The notes: generated by a model not told the origin, from the sequence alone. 41,364 nucleotides of DNA from DAOTVS01 sp034436375 (GCA_034436375.1 DAOTVS010000206.1:1-41364), one strand, 5' to 3'. Shown: positions 33,240 to 41,364, counted from the stretch's first letter. Program-made: numbers and translations.

Positions 33240-33580
33240 CGAATCGTTGCTGTTGGTGAACAGGCCCCGCCACGCCGGTTGCACGCTAACCGCCGCAGGA
33301 CCCCACGCACTGCCGGCGTTCCCGAACAAGCTCACAGGACTCACAGGACCCGATGGCCTGCGAGTCATTTGACAGAATTGCGGTTTAGGACTATACTGTA
33401 ACTTTGCGAAAGGTGCGCACGCAGAGCTCGTGGCGGGTAAGGGCCGCCGAACAGAATAAGGTGCCTGAGTGTTGACCAGGATATCGTACCTCGCCCAGCG
33501 AATGGGGGAGGTTTCGTTGCGTCGCCAAGAGGCATTGAGTTGTGAGCGAGACGGACGTTGCGTACTGAGGAGGGGATTGA
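33240..33580 (+). other. rpoB upstream region and leader
   Basis: The 341 bases hold a 9-bp perfect tandem duplication (CTCACAGGA at 33331-33339 and 33340-33348), the rpoB promoter at 33369-33397, and a predicted 177-nt leader from about 33404. No rplJ/rplL genes are present. A short open frame at 33469-33708 overlaps rpoB out of frame and is not supported. Confidence 0.5.
33369..33397 (+). promoter_or_regulatory. Promoter of rpoB
   Basis: TTGACA (33369-33374), a 17-bp spacer and TATACT (33392-33397) are near-consensus sigma-70 elements. They give a leader of about 177 nt before the rpoB GTG. Confidence 0.85.
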
Positions 33581-36500
33581 GTGGCAGTTGCGAAAAAGGT
33601 TCAGAATGTTTCACCGTTTGTGGATGGTTTGGTAGACAGTCGGCGCAAGTCATATGCTCGCATTCCGGATGTCCATCCGATCCCGAACCTGATCGACGTG
33701 CAGATTGATTCATTCCGATGGTTCCTGGGCGAAGGGTTGCGGGAGTTATTCCACGAGATCTCGCCGATCAGCAGCTTCAATGGCAATCTGGAGCTCTATT
33801 TTCCGGGACTGGATGAGGAATTCAACCGGACGTGGGGGTTGGATTACCGGTTCGAAGACCCCAAATACGACGAGGCCATTTGCCGGGAACGCGACATGAC
33901 CTTTGCGGCCCCGCTCTATGTCAAGGTCATGTTGCTTAACAAGGAGACGGATCAACACCTGGTGCAGGATGTCTACATGGGCGATTTCCCGCTCATGACC
34001 GAGAATGGCACCTTTATCATTAACGGCGCTGAGCGTGTGGTGGTCAGCCAGCTGATCCGGTCTCCGGGGGCCTATTTCACCGTCGAGGAAGACCGCCCCA
34101 GCGGGCGCCAGCTCTGTATGGCCAAGCTGATCCCAAACCGGGGGGCCTGGCTCGAGTTTGAGACGAGCAAGCGCGATCTGCTTTCCGTCAAGGTTGATCG
34201 CAAGCGCAAGATCCCGGTGACGGTGCTCTTGCGCGCCCTGGGGGTGATCCCACAGATTCCAGGGGATATTACGATCTCCGAAGGGACGAATGAGGAGATC
34301 CTGGCGCTGTTCGAGGGCGTCGAGACCTCACCGGAGCATCCGTTCCTCGAGCATACCATCGAGCGAGACCCGACCCACGATGCGGTGTCGGCCCTGGAAG
34401 AGTTCTACAAGCGCATGCGTCCCGGTGATCCGGCGACCTTTGATAACGCCAAGAGCTATCTGGATTCGCTTTTGTTCAACTCGCGCCGCTACGACCTGGG
34501 GCGCGTGGGCCGTTACAAAGTGAACCGCCGCCTCAATCTCGACGTGCCTCTGAGCTACCGTACGTTGACCAAGCGCGACCTGGTGGCGATCGTGTCGCGC
34601 ATGATCCACGTGAACAATGGCATCGAAGAGCCCGATGATATAGATCACCTGGGGAACCGCCGCGTCAAGACGGTGGGTGAGTTGATCCAGAACCAGCTCC
34701 GTATCGGCCTTTTGCGCATGGAGCGGGTAGTGCGTGAGCGCATGAGCATCCGCGACCCCGAGCAGGTGACGCCGATCGCACTGGTGAATATCCGCCCAGT
34801 GGTGGCGGTGATCCGCGAGTTCTTTGGCGGCAGCCAGCTCTCTCAGTTCATGGAGCAAACCAACCCTCTGGCTGAGCTGACGCACAAGCGCACGCTCTCG
34901 GCCCTGGGGCCCGGCGGCCTGCGCCGCGAGCGCGCCGGCTTTGACGTGCGCGATGTGCACTTTAGCCACTATGGGCGCATCTGCCCCATCGAGACGCCGG
35001 AAGGCCCGAATATCGGTCTCATTGGTCGCCTGGCGACCTTTGGCGAGGTGAACGAATACGGCTTTATCGAAACGCCGTACCGCCGTGTGGTGCGCACGAC
35101 GCCCAACAAGCCCGAGCATTCGGTGGGTAAGGTGCTGCGTGAGCGTGTGGTCGATCCCGAGTCGGGTGAGATTATCGCCGATGTGGGCACCGAGATCGAC
35201 GCCAAGTTGGCCGACAAGCTGGCGAAACTGCCTGTGCAGGAGCTCAAGATCGTGCCCACGGTCACTAACGAGGTGACCTATCTCTCGGCCGATGAAGAGG
35301 ACCGCTATATCATCGCTCAGGCGAATGCGCCCCTCGATGAGGGCGGGCACTTTTTGGAGAGCCGGGTGGAGGCCCGCTTCTTCGACAAGTTCCTCTTCGA
35401 GCAGACCGATCGCGTGGCCTTTATGGATGTCTCTCCCAAGCAGATCGTGGGCATCTCGGCGGCGCTGATTCCATTCCTGGAGCACGACGACGCTAACCGT
35501 GCCCTGATGGGCTCGAACATGCAGCGTCAGGCAGTGCCGTTGGTCCTGCCCGAGGCGCCTGTGGTCGGGACCGGCATGGAGTACCAGGCGGCCGTCGACT
35601 CGGGGCAGGTCCTGGTCAGCAAGGTTGATGGCGAGGTTGTGAGCTGCACCGGCAAGCGTGTGATCGTGCAGGATGACGAAGGGAAGCAATACGTCTACCC
35701 GCTGCGCCGCTTCAACCGCTCGAACCAGTCGACTTGCATCGACCAGCGGCCTGTGGTCAACAAGGGTGACCGTGTGACCAAGGGGCAGGTGTTGGCCGAT
35801 AGCTCGTCAACGCAGATGGGTGAGCTAGCCCTGGGCCAGAATGTGGTGGTGGCCTTTATGTCTTGGGAGGGTGGCAACTATGAGGACGCCATCCTGATCA
35901 GCGAGGACATGTTGCGCCGGGACAAGTTCACGTCGATCCATATCGAAAAGCACGAGATCGAGGCGCGCGATACCAAGCTGGGGCCGGAAGAGATCACCCG
36001 CGACATCCCGAACGTGGGCGAGGATGCGCTGCGCAACCTCGACGAGAACGGTGTGATTTACATCGGCGCCGAAGTGGGCCCGGGCGATATCCTGGTGGGC
36101 AAGATCACGCCCAAGGGTGAGACCGAGCTGACACCGGAGGAAAAGCTGCTGCGGGCGATCTTTGGCGAAAAGGCACGGGAGGTCAAGGACTCTTCCCTGC
36201 GCCTGCCGCACGGTGAAAAGGGCAAGGTGGTCGAGATCCGCGAGTTCTCGCGTGACGATCACCGCGATATGCCTGCCGGTGTGGATCGTCTGGTGCGGGT
36301 GTCGGTGGCGCAGCGGCGCAAAGTCACCGAGGGTGACAAGATGGCCGGCCGCCACGGCAACAAGGGGGTGATCTCGCGGGTTGTGCCCGTGGAGGATATG
36401 CCTTACCTGCCCGATGGCACGCCTGTTGATATCATCCTCAACCCCCTGGGTGTGCCTGCCCGTATGAACGTCGGCCAGATCCTGGAGACTCACCTGGGCT

Positions 36501-37513
36501 GGGCGGCTGAGCGTCTGGGCTTCCGCGCTGTGTCGCCGGTGTTTGACGGCGCTGACGAGGCGGATCTGGAAGGCGAATTGGCTCGGGCCTGGCTGATCGA
36601 CAAGGCCTGGTCTGACCTTGGCGAGTGGGCTGCTGCGGCGATGAAGGAAGAGGGTGTGCCGCTCGAGGACCTGCGAGACGACGAAGAGTTCCGCGCCATC
36701 TACCTGCGCGAGCATCTGGAGATCGGGCCGGAGCTGGATATGGAGACGGTCCTCCACGATAGGGTTCTGGCGCGCCGCCTGTGGCTGCGGCAGTGGTTGA
36801 TCGAAAAGGGTTTTGACGCCGATCGCCTGCTGGCCTTTGATGTCAGCAGCATGACGCTCGAGCAGCGGCGACGGGCCGACGACTTGGCCCGCGATGCTTG
36901 CCTCCGCCTGTGGCTGGAGGAGGCCGGGCAGGATCACAAGGGCCTCTCGGGCGCTGAGCTGCGTGAGTTGGCGGCACAGTATTCGCTGAATAGCAATCAG
37001 CCAATGCCCATTACGGGCAAGATGACCCTGTATGACGGCAAGACGGGTGAGCCTTTTGATCAGCCGGTGACTGTGGGCGTGATCTACATGCTCAAGCTGG
37101 CCCACCTGGTTGAGGATAAGGTACACGCTCGCTCTACCGGCCCTTACTCGTTGGTGACCCAGCAGCCGCTGGGCGGCAAGGCTCAGTTCGGCGGCCAGCG
37201 CTTTGGCGAGATGGAAGTCTGGGCGTTGGAAGCCTATGGCGCTGCGCATACCCTGCAGGAGATGTTGACGGTCAAGTCCGACGATGTCACCGGGCGCGTC
37301 AAGACCTACGAGTCGATCGTCAAGGGGCAGGAGATCGTGGAGGCCGGCATTCCAGAATCCTTCCGTGTGCTGGTCAAGGAGCTGCAGAGCCTCGGCCTGT
37401 CGGTCGAAGTGTATAACGAGAATGAAGAGCGGGTCCAATTTGGCCGCGAGGAGACCATCGAGGCCTTGCCTCGGCTTGGGCTGGGCCTGGGGGGCTTTGA
37501 CGGTCTGGGGTGA
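33581..37513 (+). CDS. rpoB: RNA polymerase beta subunit
   Basis: A 1310-residue catalytic subunit of RNA polymerase. The rifampicin-region motif SQLSQFMEQTNPLAELTHKR starts near residue 418. ICPIETPEGPNIGLIG, the KMAGRHGNKGVIS active-site loop and the C-terminal QPLGGKAQFGGQRFGEMEVW are all present. Between PVFDGA (about 986-991) and the GKMTLYDG motif (from 1146) there are about 155 residues, where E. coli, as I recall, has about 20: an acidic, helical lineage-specific insertion. GTG 33581 has GAGGAGGGG upstream. rpoC does not follow. Confidence 0.98.
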   Translation: MAVAKKVQNVSPFVDGLVDSRRKSYARIPDVHPIPNLIDVQIDSFRWFLGEGLRELFHEISPISSFNGNLELYFPGLDEEFNRTWGLDYRFEDPKYDEAICRERDMTFAAPLYVKVMLLNKETDQHLVQDVYMGDFPLMTENGTFIINGAERVVVSQLIRSPGAYFTVEEDRPSGRQLCMAKLIPNRGAWLEFETSKRDLLSVKVDRKRKIPVTVLLRALGVIPQIPGDITISEGTNEEILALFEGVETSPEHPFLEHTIERDPTHDAVSALEEFYKRMRPGDPATFDNAKSYLDSLLFNSRRYDLGRVGRYKVNRRLNLDVPLSYRTLTKRDLVAIVSRMIHVNNGIEEPDDIDHLGNRRVKTVGELIQNQLRIGLLRMERVVRERMSIRDPEQVTPIALVNIRPVVAVIREFFGGSQLSQFMEQTNPLAELTHKRTLSALGPGGLRRERAGFDVRDVHFSHYGRICPIETPEGPNIGLIGRLATFGEVNEYGFIETPYRRVVRTTPNKPEHSVGKVLRERVVDPESGEIIADVGTEIDAKLADKLAKLPVQELKIVPTVTNEVTYLSADEEDRYIIAQANAPLDEGGHFLESRVEARFFDKFLFEQTDRVAFMDVSPKQIVGISAALIPFLEHDDANRALMGSNMQRQAVPLVLPEAPVVGTGMEYQAAVDSGQVLVSKVDGEVVSCTGKRVIVQDDEGKQYVYPLRRFNRSNQSTCIDQRPVVNKGDRVTKGQVLADSSSTQMGELALGQNVVVAFMSWEGGNYEDAILISEDMLRRDKFTSIHIEKHEIEARDTKLGPEEITRDIPNVGEDALRNLDENGVIYIGAEVGPGDILVGKITPKGETELTPEEKLLRAIFGEKAREVKDSSLRLPHGEKGKVVEIREFSRDDHRDMPAGVDRLVRVSVAQRRKVTEGDKMAGRHGNKGVISRVVPVEDMPYLPDGTPVDIILNPLGVPARMNVGQILETHLGWAAERLGFRAVSPVFDGADEADLEGELARAWLIDKAWSDLGEWAAAAMKEEGVPLEDLRDDEEFRAIYLREHLEIGPELDMETVLHDRVLARRLWLRQWLIEKGFDADRLLAFDVSSMTLEQRRRADDLARDACLRLWLEEAGQDHKGLSGAELRELAAQYSLNSNQPMPITGKMTLYDGKTGEPFDQPVTVGVIYMLKLAHLVEDKVHARSTGPYSLVTQQPLGGKAQFGGQRFGEMEVWALEAYGAAHTLQEMLTVKSDDVTGRVKTYESIVKGQEIVEAGIPESFRVLVKELQSLGLSVEVYNENEERVQFGREETIEALPRLGLGLGGFDGLG

Positions 37514-37520
37514 GCTCTTG

Positions 37521-37580
37521 GGAACTGAAGGAACTGAGGGAGCGAGCTCCCTCAGTTCCGCCCGTTCTTCCAGTTCTGTA
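37521..37580 (+). terminator. GGAACTGAR repeat hairpin after rpoB
   Basis: There is a perfect 13-bp stem with a CGAG tetraloop (arms 37530-37542 and 37547-37559). The left side is two 9-bp units GGAACTGAA GGAACTGAG, the same unit type as at 27491-27537. No T-run follows, so its termination ability is uncertain. It separates rpoB from the rpsL promoter. Confidence 0.55.
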
Positions 37581-37588
37581 TGGTCGGG

Positions 37589-37617
37589 TTGACAAGATTC
37601 TAGACGGGTAGTATAAT
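37589..37617 (+). promoter_or_regulatory. Consensus promoter of rpsL
   Basis: TTGACA (37589-37594), a 17-bp spacer and TATAAT (37612-37617) form a perfect sigma-70 promoter, predicting a start near 37624 and a leader of about 37 nt. Confidence 0.92.
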
Positions 37618-37660
37618 TAACCTTCGTGACTTTCGGTAGGATACGGAAGGGGGTATTGGC

Positions 37661-38077
37661 TTGCCAACCATCAATCAGTTGGTGCGCAAGGGGCGCGTGA
37701 GCCCCAAGAAGAAAAGCAAAGCCCCAGCTTTGCGCTTCTCATTGAACACCCAAAAGGGCCGCTTGACGCGGCGCGCTGAGGGTTCGCCGCAGAGGCGTGG
37801 TGTATGCACCCAGGTCAAGACCATGACGCCGAAAAAGCCCAATTCGGCCTTGCGCAAGATCGCGCGTGTGCGGCTGACCAGTGGGATCGAAGTCACGGCC
37901 TACATCCCTGGCGAGGGCCACAACCTGCAAGAGCACTCGGTGGTTCTCGTGCGTGGTGGCAAGGTCAAAGATCTCCCCGGTGTGCGTTACCACATCGTGC
38001 GCGGCGCGCTGGATACGGGTGGGGTGGATGCGCGCAGGCGTGCGCGTTCCAAGTATGGAGCCAAGCGGCCCAAATAA
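37661..38077 (+). CDS. rpsL: 30S ribosomal protein S12
   Basis: A 138-residue decoding-site protein. Motifs: PTINQLVRKGR at the start, QRRGVCTQVKTMTPKKPNS (streptomycin-site lysine present), GEGHNLQEHSVVLVRGG, VKDLPGVRYH (second lysine present). It carries the 13-residue type insertion near residues 25-40 that is typical of Gram-positive and related S12, against about 124 in E. coli. It starts with TTG at 37661, supported by GGAAGGGGG 7 nt before it and by the family N-terminus. Confidence 0.97.
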   Translation: MPTINQLVRKGRVSPKKKSKAPALRFSLNTQKGRLTRRAEGSPQRRGVCTQVKTMTPKKPNSALRKIARVRLTSGIEVTAYIPGEGHNLQEHSVVLVRGGKVKDLPGVRYHIVRGALDTGGVDARRRARSKYGAKRPK

Positions 38078-38236
38078 GACACCCGTTCCGTTTGGTGGGT
38101 TGCTCTGCAACGCGTTTGCTGGGGGCGGCCAGCCGTGATAGTCGCTCCGAACACGATGAATGCAACCCGTCTGGCTGAGCTCTGATGTACGGCCACGTGA
38201 TGCGAGGCCGACAACAGCACAGGTAGTTGAATAGGG

Positions 38237-38281
38237 GATGCAGGATACAAATGTGCTCTTGGGGGCGTTGTATCCTGTATC
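38237..38281. repeat. GATACAR-type inverted repeat between rpsL and rpsG
   Basis: The arms 38237-38250 and 38268-38281 pair at 13 of 14 positions plus one G-T, with a 17-nt loop. Read on the minus strand, the right side continues as GATACAG GATACAA in 7-bp units. The 285-nt spacer is long for neighbouring ribosomal genes. The rest of it shows no gene and no clear promoter. Confidence 0.6.
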
Positions 38282-38362
38282 TTGTGTCCCAGGGCTAGAG
38301 AATACGATTGAGGGTGTGTGATTTGCCCTCCATCTCGGGGGCAGCGAGGGAGGATCGACGAT

Positions 38363-38833
38363 ATGCCGAGGCGCGGTGGCGTGGTGAAGCGGGTTTGCAC
38401 GCCGGATATCAAATACAATAACGTGGCCGTGTCGCAGTTGATAAACAAAATCATGGTGTGTGGCAAAAAGAACACCGCTGCGCACATCGTCTATAGTGCT
38501 TTCGATTTGATGGAAGAGCGTATGCATCGGCCGGCGCTCGAGATCTTTGAGCAGGCCCTGAAGAATGCCACGCCGCTGATCGAGGTCAAGCCGCGGCGGG
38601 TCGGTGGCGCTACCTATCAAGTGCCGGTTGAGATCCGCAGCGACCGCCGTGCTTCTCTGGCGTTGCGCTGGCTTATCAGTGCGGCGCGCAGCCGCCCGGG
38701 CCATTCCATGGCCGAAAAGCTGGCCGGTGAGTTGATGGATGCCGCCCGCAACACCGGGGCGACGGTCAAGCGCCGGGAAGATACACACAAAATGGCAGAC
38801 GCCAACAAGGCCTTTGCCCATTATCGTTGGTAG
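38363..38833 (+). CDS. rpsG: 30S ribosomal protein S7
   Basis: A 156-residue primary binder of the 16S rRNA 3' domain. Motifs: MPRRGGVVKR, LINKIMVCGKKNTA, KPRRVGGATYQVPVEI, RWLISAARSRPGHSMAEKLA, and the C-terminal KRREDTHKMADANKAFAHYRW end. ATG 38363 with GGGAGG about 9 nt upstream. The frame is open 45 nt further but with non-family sequence. Confidence 0.97.
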   Translation: MPRRGGVVKRVCTPDIKYNNVAVSQLINKIMVCGKKNTAAHIVYSAFDLMEERMHRPALEIFEQALKNATPLIEVKPRRVGGATYQVPVEIRSDRRASLALRWLISAARSRPGHSMAEKLAGELMDAARNTGATVKRREDTHKMADANKAFAHYRW

Positions 38834-39026
38834 GTGCTAATCCGGCACTCATAGACTCAGTCTGGAAGTTCTGTTGGCCGGTTGCCAGGTCGACTCAGGA
38901 TGAGCAAAATCCGACCTGAACTGGCTGGCAGTCCATAAGGCAGGGCGGCCACCATCCAGGCAGTCCGAGAGGGGCGCAGGTATTGCCCCTTTGAGCAGTT
39001 GAGTTTATTGCTTTCGGAGACGCTGA

Positions 39027-41114
39027 ATGAGTACACCAGTTCCTTTGCAATTCGTAAGGAACATAGGAATAATCGCGCATATCGACGCTGGTAAAACGAC
39101 AACGACCGAGCGCATACTTTACTATGCTGGTCGTACTCATCGCTTGGGCAACGTCGATGAAGGCACAACAGTCACCGACTGGATGGAGCAGGAGCGCGAG
39201 AGGGGCATCACGATCACCTCTGCCTCGGTGACTTGCGAGTGGCGGCAGCATCAGATCAATTTGATCGATACCCCGGGCCATATCGACTTTACCGCTGAAG
39301 TACAGCGCTCTCTGCGCGTGCTTGACGGCGGCATCGTGGTCTTTGACGCGGTGTCGGGAGTCGAGGCCCAATCCGAAACGGTCTGGCGGCAGGCCGAGCG
39401 TTTTGGGGTGCCCAGGATCTGTTTCGTCAACAAGATGGATCGCACGGGGGCCAGCTTCTGGCACACCGTCGAGATGATCCAGGAACGCCTGGGCGCCATC
39501 CCCGCACCCATACAGCTCCCCATGGGCGCTGAAGCCAGCTTTCAGGGCATCATTGATCTCATCGAACAGCGCGCGATCGTCTACCTGGATGACATGGGGG
39601 AGCAGTGGGAATATCGCGAGATCCCCGAAGAGATGCGCGAAGAAGCCCAACACCACCGTGAGGAGCTGATCTCGCGGGTGGCCGAGGCGGATGAGCAAGT
39701 TCTCCTTAAATACCTCGATGGGCAGCCGCTGGAGCCCGCTGAGCTGCGCGCTGCTGTGCGGCAGGCCGGGCTGACTGGCCTGGCTGTGCCCGTGCTCTGC
39801 GGTTCGTCGCTGCGCAACAAGGGCGTACAGCCTCTGTTGGATGCAGTTGTGGACCTCATGCCTTCGCCGCTGGATATCCCGCCCGTGCGTGGCATCAATC
39901 CCGTGACCGAAGAGCAGGAAGAGCGCCCCGCCGATCCCTCGGCGCCGCTGGCCTGCCTGGTCTTCAAGATCATGAGCGATCCGTATGTCGGCCGCCTGGG
40001 GTTCACGCGCGTCTACTCTGGTGTGCTGCGCAGCGGCCAGACGGTACAGAACGCTGCCACTGGCAAGAAGGAGCGTATCGGCCGCCTGCTGCGCATGTAT
40101 GCCAACCGACGCGAGGAGATCGAGGAGATCGGCGCGGGCGATATCGCGGCGATCATCGGCCTGAAGACCAGCTCCACCGGCGATACCCTCTGCGAGGCGG
40201 ATCACCCCATCGTGTTAGAGACCATCCGCTTCCCCGAGCCCGTCATCCACGTGGCCATCGAGCCCAAGACCAAGGCCGACCAGGAAAAGATGACGATGGC
40301 CCTGCAGCGCCTGGCCGATGAGGACCCCACCTTTAAGGTGCGGACTGATGAGACGACCGGGCAGCTGTTGATCGCCGGCATGGGTGAGTTGCACCTGGAA
40401 GTGCTGGTGGACCGCATGATGCGCGAGTTCCATGTGCAGGCCAATGTGGGCCGGCCCCAGGTGGCCTATCGCGAAACCATCACCAAGGCCGTGCGCTCTC
40501 AGGGACGCTTTGTGCGCCAGACGGGTGGCCACGGCCAGTATGGCGACGTGTGGCTCGAGATCGAGCCGCTGGAAAAGGGCGGGGGTTTCAAGTTCGTGAA
40601 CGCCATCAAGGGCGGTGCCATCCCGCAGGAGTATATCCCGGCGGTTGAGCAGGGCGTGCGCGAGGCGATGGATAATGGCGTTATTGCTGGCTTCCCCCTG
40701 GTCGATATCCAGGTGACCCTCGTCGATGGCTCTTTCCACGAGGTTGACTCGTCGGAGATGGCCTTCAAGATTGCTGGATCCATGGGTCTAAAGAGCGGCG
40801 TCGCCAAGGCCGCCCCCATCTTGCTCGAGCCGATCATGAAGGTCGAAGTGGTCGTGCCCGAGGAGTATACGGGGGATGTGATTGCCGGCCTTGCTACCCG
40901 CCGTGCCCAGATCAATGGCATGGAACTGCGCTCCGGTGGGACGCAAATGGTCGAGGCTCAGGTGCCGTTGGCCGATATGTTCGGTTATGCGACGGATCTG
41001 CGCTCCGTCACCCAGGGGCGCGGAACGTTTTCGATGGAATTCGATCATTATGCGCCGGTGCCCGCCGAGATCGCAGCCAAGGTGACTGGCGGTGCGGCTG
41101 TGCGGGCAGGCTGA
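39027..41114 (+). CDS. fusA: Elongation factor G
   Basis: A 695-residue translocation GTPase. GTPase motifs: AHIDAGKTTTTE (G1), a switch I region ending RGITITSA, DTPGHIDF (G3), NKMDRTG (G4) and CGSSLRNKG. Domains II-V follow at normal length with GMGELHLEV and HGQYGDVWLE segments. The 193-nt spacer after rpsG is longer than in most str operons and holds no gene. ATG 39027 with GGAG upstream. Confidence 0.98.
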   Translation: MSTPVPLQFVRNIGIIAHIDAGKTTTTERILYYAGRTHRLGNVDEGTTVTDWMEQERERGITITSASVTCEWRQHQINLIDTPGHIDFTAEVQRSLRVLDGGIVVFDAVSGVEAQSETVWRQAERFGVPRICFVNKMDRTGASFWHTVEMIQERLGAIPAPIQLPMGAEASFQGIIDLIEQRAIVYLDDMGEQWEYREIPEEMREEAQHHREELISRVAEADEQVLLKYLDGQPLEPAELRAAVRQAGLTGLAVPVLCGSSLRNKGVQPLLDAVVDLMPSPLDIPPVRGINPVTEEQEERPADPSAPLACLVFKIMSDPYVGRLGFTRVYSGVLRSGQTVQNAATGKKERIGRLLRMYANRREEIEEIGAGDIAAIIGLKTSSTGDTLCEADHPIVLETIRFPEPVIHVAIEPKTKADQEKMTMALQRLADEDPTFKVRTDETTGQLLIAGMGELHLEVLVDRMMREFHVQANVGRPQVAYRETITKAVRSQGRFVRQTGGHGQYGDVWLEIEPLEKGGGFKFVNAIKGGAIPQEYIPAVEQGVREAMDNGVIAGFPLVDIQVTLVDGSFHEVDSSEMAFKIAGSMGLKSGVAKAAPILLEPIMKVEVVVPEEYTGDVIAGLATRRAQINGMELRSGGTQMVEAQVPLADMFGYATDLRSVTQGRGTFSMEFDHYAPVPAEIAAKVTGGAAVRAG

Positions 41115-41129
41115 ATTTCGTACAGACAT

Positions 41130-41157
41130 TTGCCAAATAAGTTGTTTTCGTTATAAT
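41130..41157 (+). promoter_or_regulatory. Promoter of tuf
   Basis: TTGCCA (41130-41135), a 16-bp spacer and TATAAT (41152-41157) lie 54 bp before the tuf ATG, predicting a start near 41164. Confidence 0.75.
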
Positions 41158-41210
41158 TACCCGGTTTGTGTTCACGGGTGCAGCACTGATCTGTTGAAAG
41201 GAGTGCACTC

Positions 41211-41364
41211 ATGGCGAAGGCCAAGTTTGAGCGAACTAAGCCACACTTGAATGTGGGTACGATTGGTCACATTGACCATGGGAAGACGACGCTGACGGCG
41301 GCGATCACCAAGACGCTGTCCTTGAAGGGGTGGGCTAACTTCCGCGCCTTTGACAGCATTGACA
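41211..41364 (+). CDS. tuf: Elongation factor Tu, 5' end only
   Basis: The first 51 residues are in the window and the gene runs off the end. The start MAKAKFERTKPHLNVGTIGH and the P-loop GHIDHGKTTLT identify EF-Tu, which carries aminoacyl-tRNA to the ribosome. AAAGGAG lies about 7 nt before the ATG. It follows fusA as in the classic str order. Confidence 0.97.
   Translation, partial: MAKAKFERTKPHLNVGTIGHIDHGKTTLTAAITKTLSLKGWANFRAFDSID

Noticed and set aside
35825..37438. 537-residue minus-strand frame in rpoB
   Set aside because: It is long only because of GC-rich codon bias. rpoB on the other strand is certain.
38834..39026. Possible tRNA or small RNA in the rpsG-fusA spacer
   Set aside because: No cloverleaf, T-loop motif or promoter-terminator pair was found.
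38895..40205. 436-residue minus-strand frame in fusA
   Set aside because: It is antisense to fusA. His/Asp/Leu-rich shadow composition.

Overview
This 41.4 kb window is a GC-rich, densely packed bacterial chromosome segment of core genes. It contains no phage, plasmid, insertion sequence or CRISPR content. The gene set suggests a member of the Chloroflexota, probably Anaerolineae-like. The reasons are a monoderm-style division cluster with the small basic protein gene sbp, a ribosomal protein S12 of the longer 138-residue form, a B12-dependent class II ribonucleotide reductase under NrdR, and spacers filled with short-period degenerate repeats. That placement is an inference from gene content and was not computed.

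Layout. Positions 1-2439 (+) hold the end of a C4 zinc-ribbon protein and a membrane-anchored AAA/STAND-like ATPase fused to an extracytoplasmic TolB-like propeller. Positions 2436-7217 (-) hold a divergent cluster: a radical SAM/B12-type protein, pgeF, yggS, proC, yggT and yggU. It resembles the ylmD-ylmE-sepF-ylmG block that follows ftsZ in Gram-positives, but it has proC where sepF would be. The RNase P RNA gene (about 7361-7750, +) is fired from a promoter back-to-back with that cluster.

Positions 8099-29964 (+) are a long dcw cluster: mraZ, rsmH, an ftsL-like gene, pbpB, murF, mraY, murD, ftsW, murG, two CvpA-like membrane genes, murC, murB, ddl, ftsQ, sbp, ftsA, ftsZ. nrdR and nrdJ follow. 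Many junctions are ATGA/GTGA/TAATG overlaps, which implies translational coupling. murE, which normally sits between pbpB and murF, is missing. The cluster opens with a textbook MraZ operator (10-bp-period AAGTGG boxes over the -10). The nrdR-nrdJ unit opens with two NrdR boxes 32 bp apart.

Positions 30128-33239 hold a convergent SAM-dependent methyltransferase with a THUMP-like C-terminus and a divergent MOP-superfamily flippase. Positions 33581-41364 (+) hold rpoB, rpsL, rpsG, fusA and the start of tuf. rpoC does not follow rpoB. At least rpoB, rpsL and tuf have their own consensus promoters, so the usual str/rpo operon is split into separately promoted units.

Together the genes build lipid II (MurF, MraY, MurD, MurG, MurC, MurB, Ddl), polymerise it at the septum (FtsW, PBP2), assemble the divisome (FtsL, FtsQ, FtsA, FtsZ), supply deoxynucleotides (NrdJ/NrdR) and run transcription and translation. 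The least explained items are the ATPase-propeller fusion, the paired CvpA-like proteins inside the dcw cluster, an insertion of roughly 135 residues near the C-terminus of RpoB, and several families of 7-10-bp-period repeats in spacers, often folded into inverted arms.
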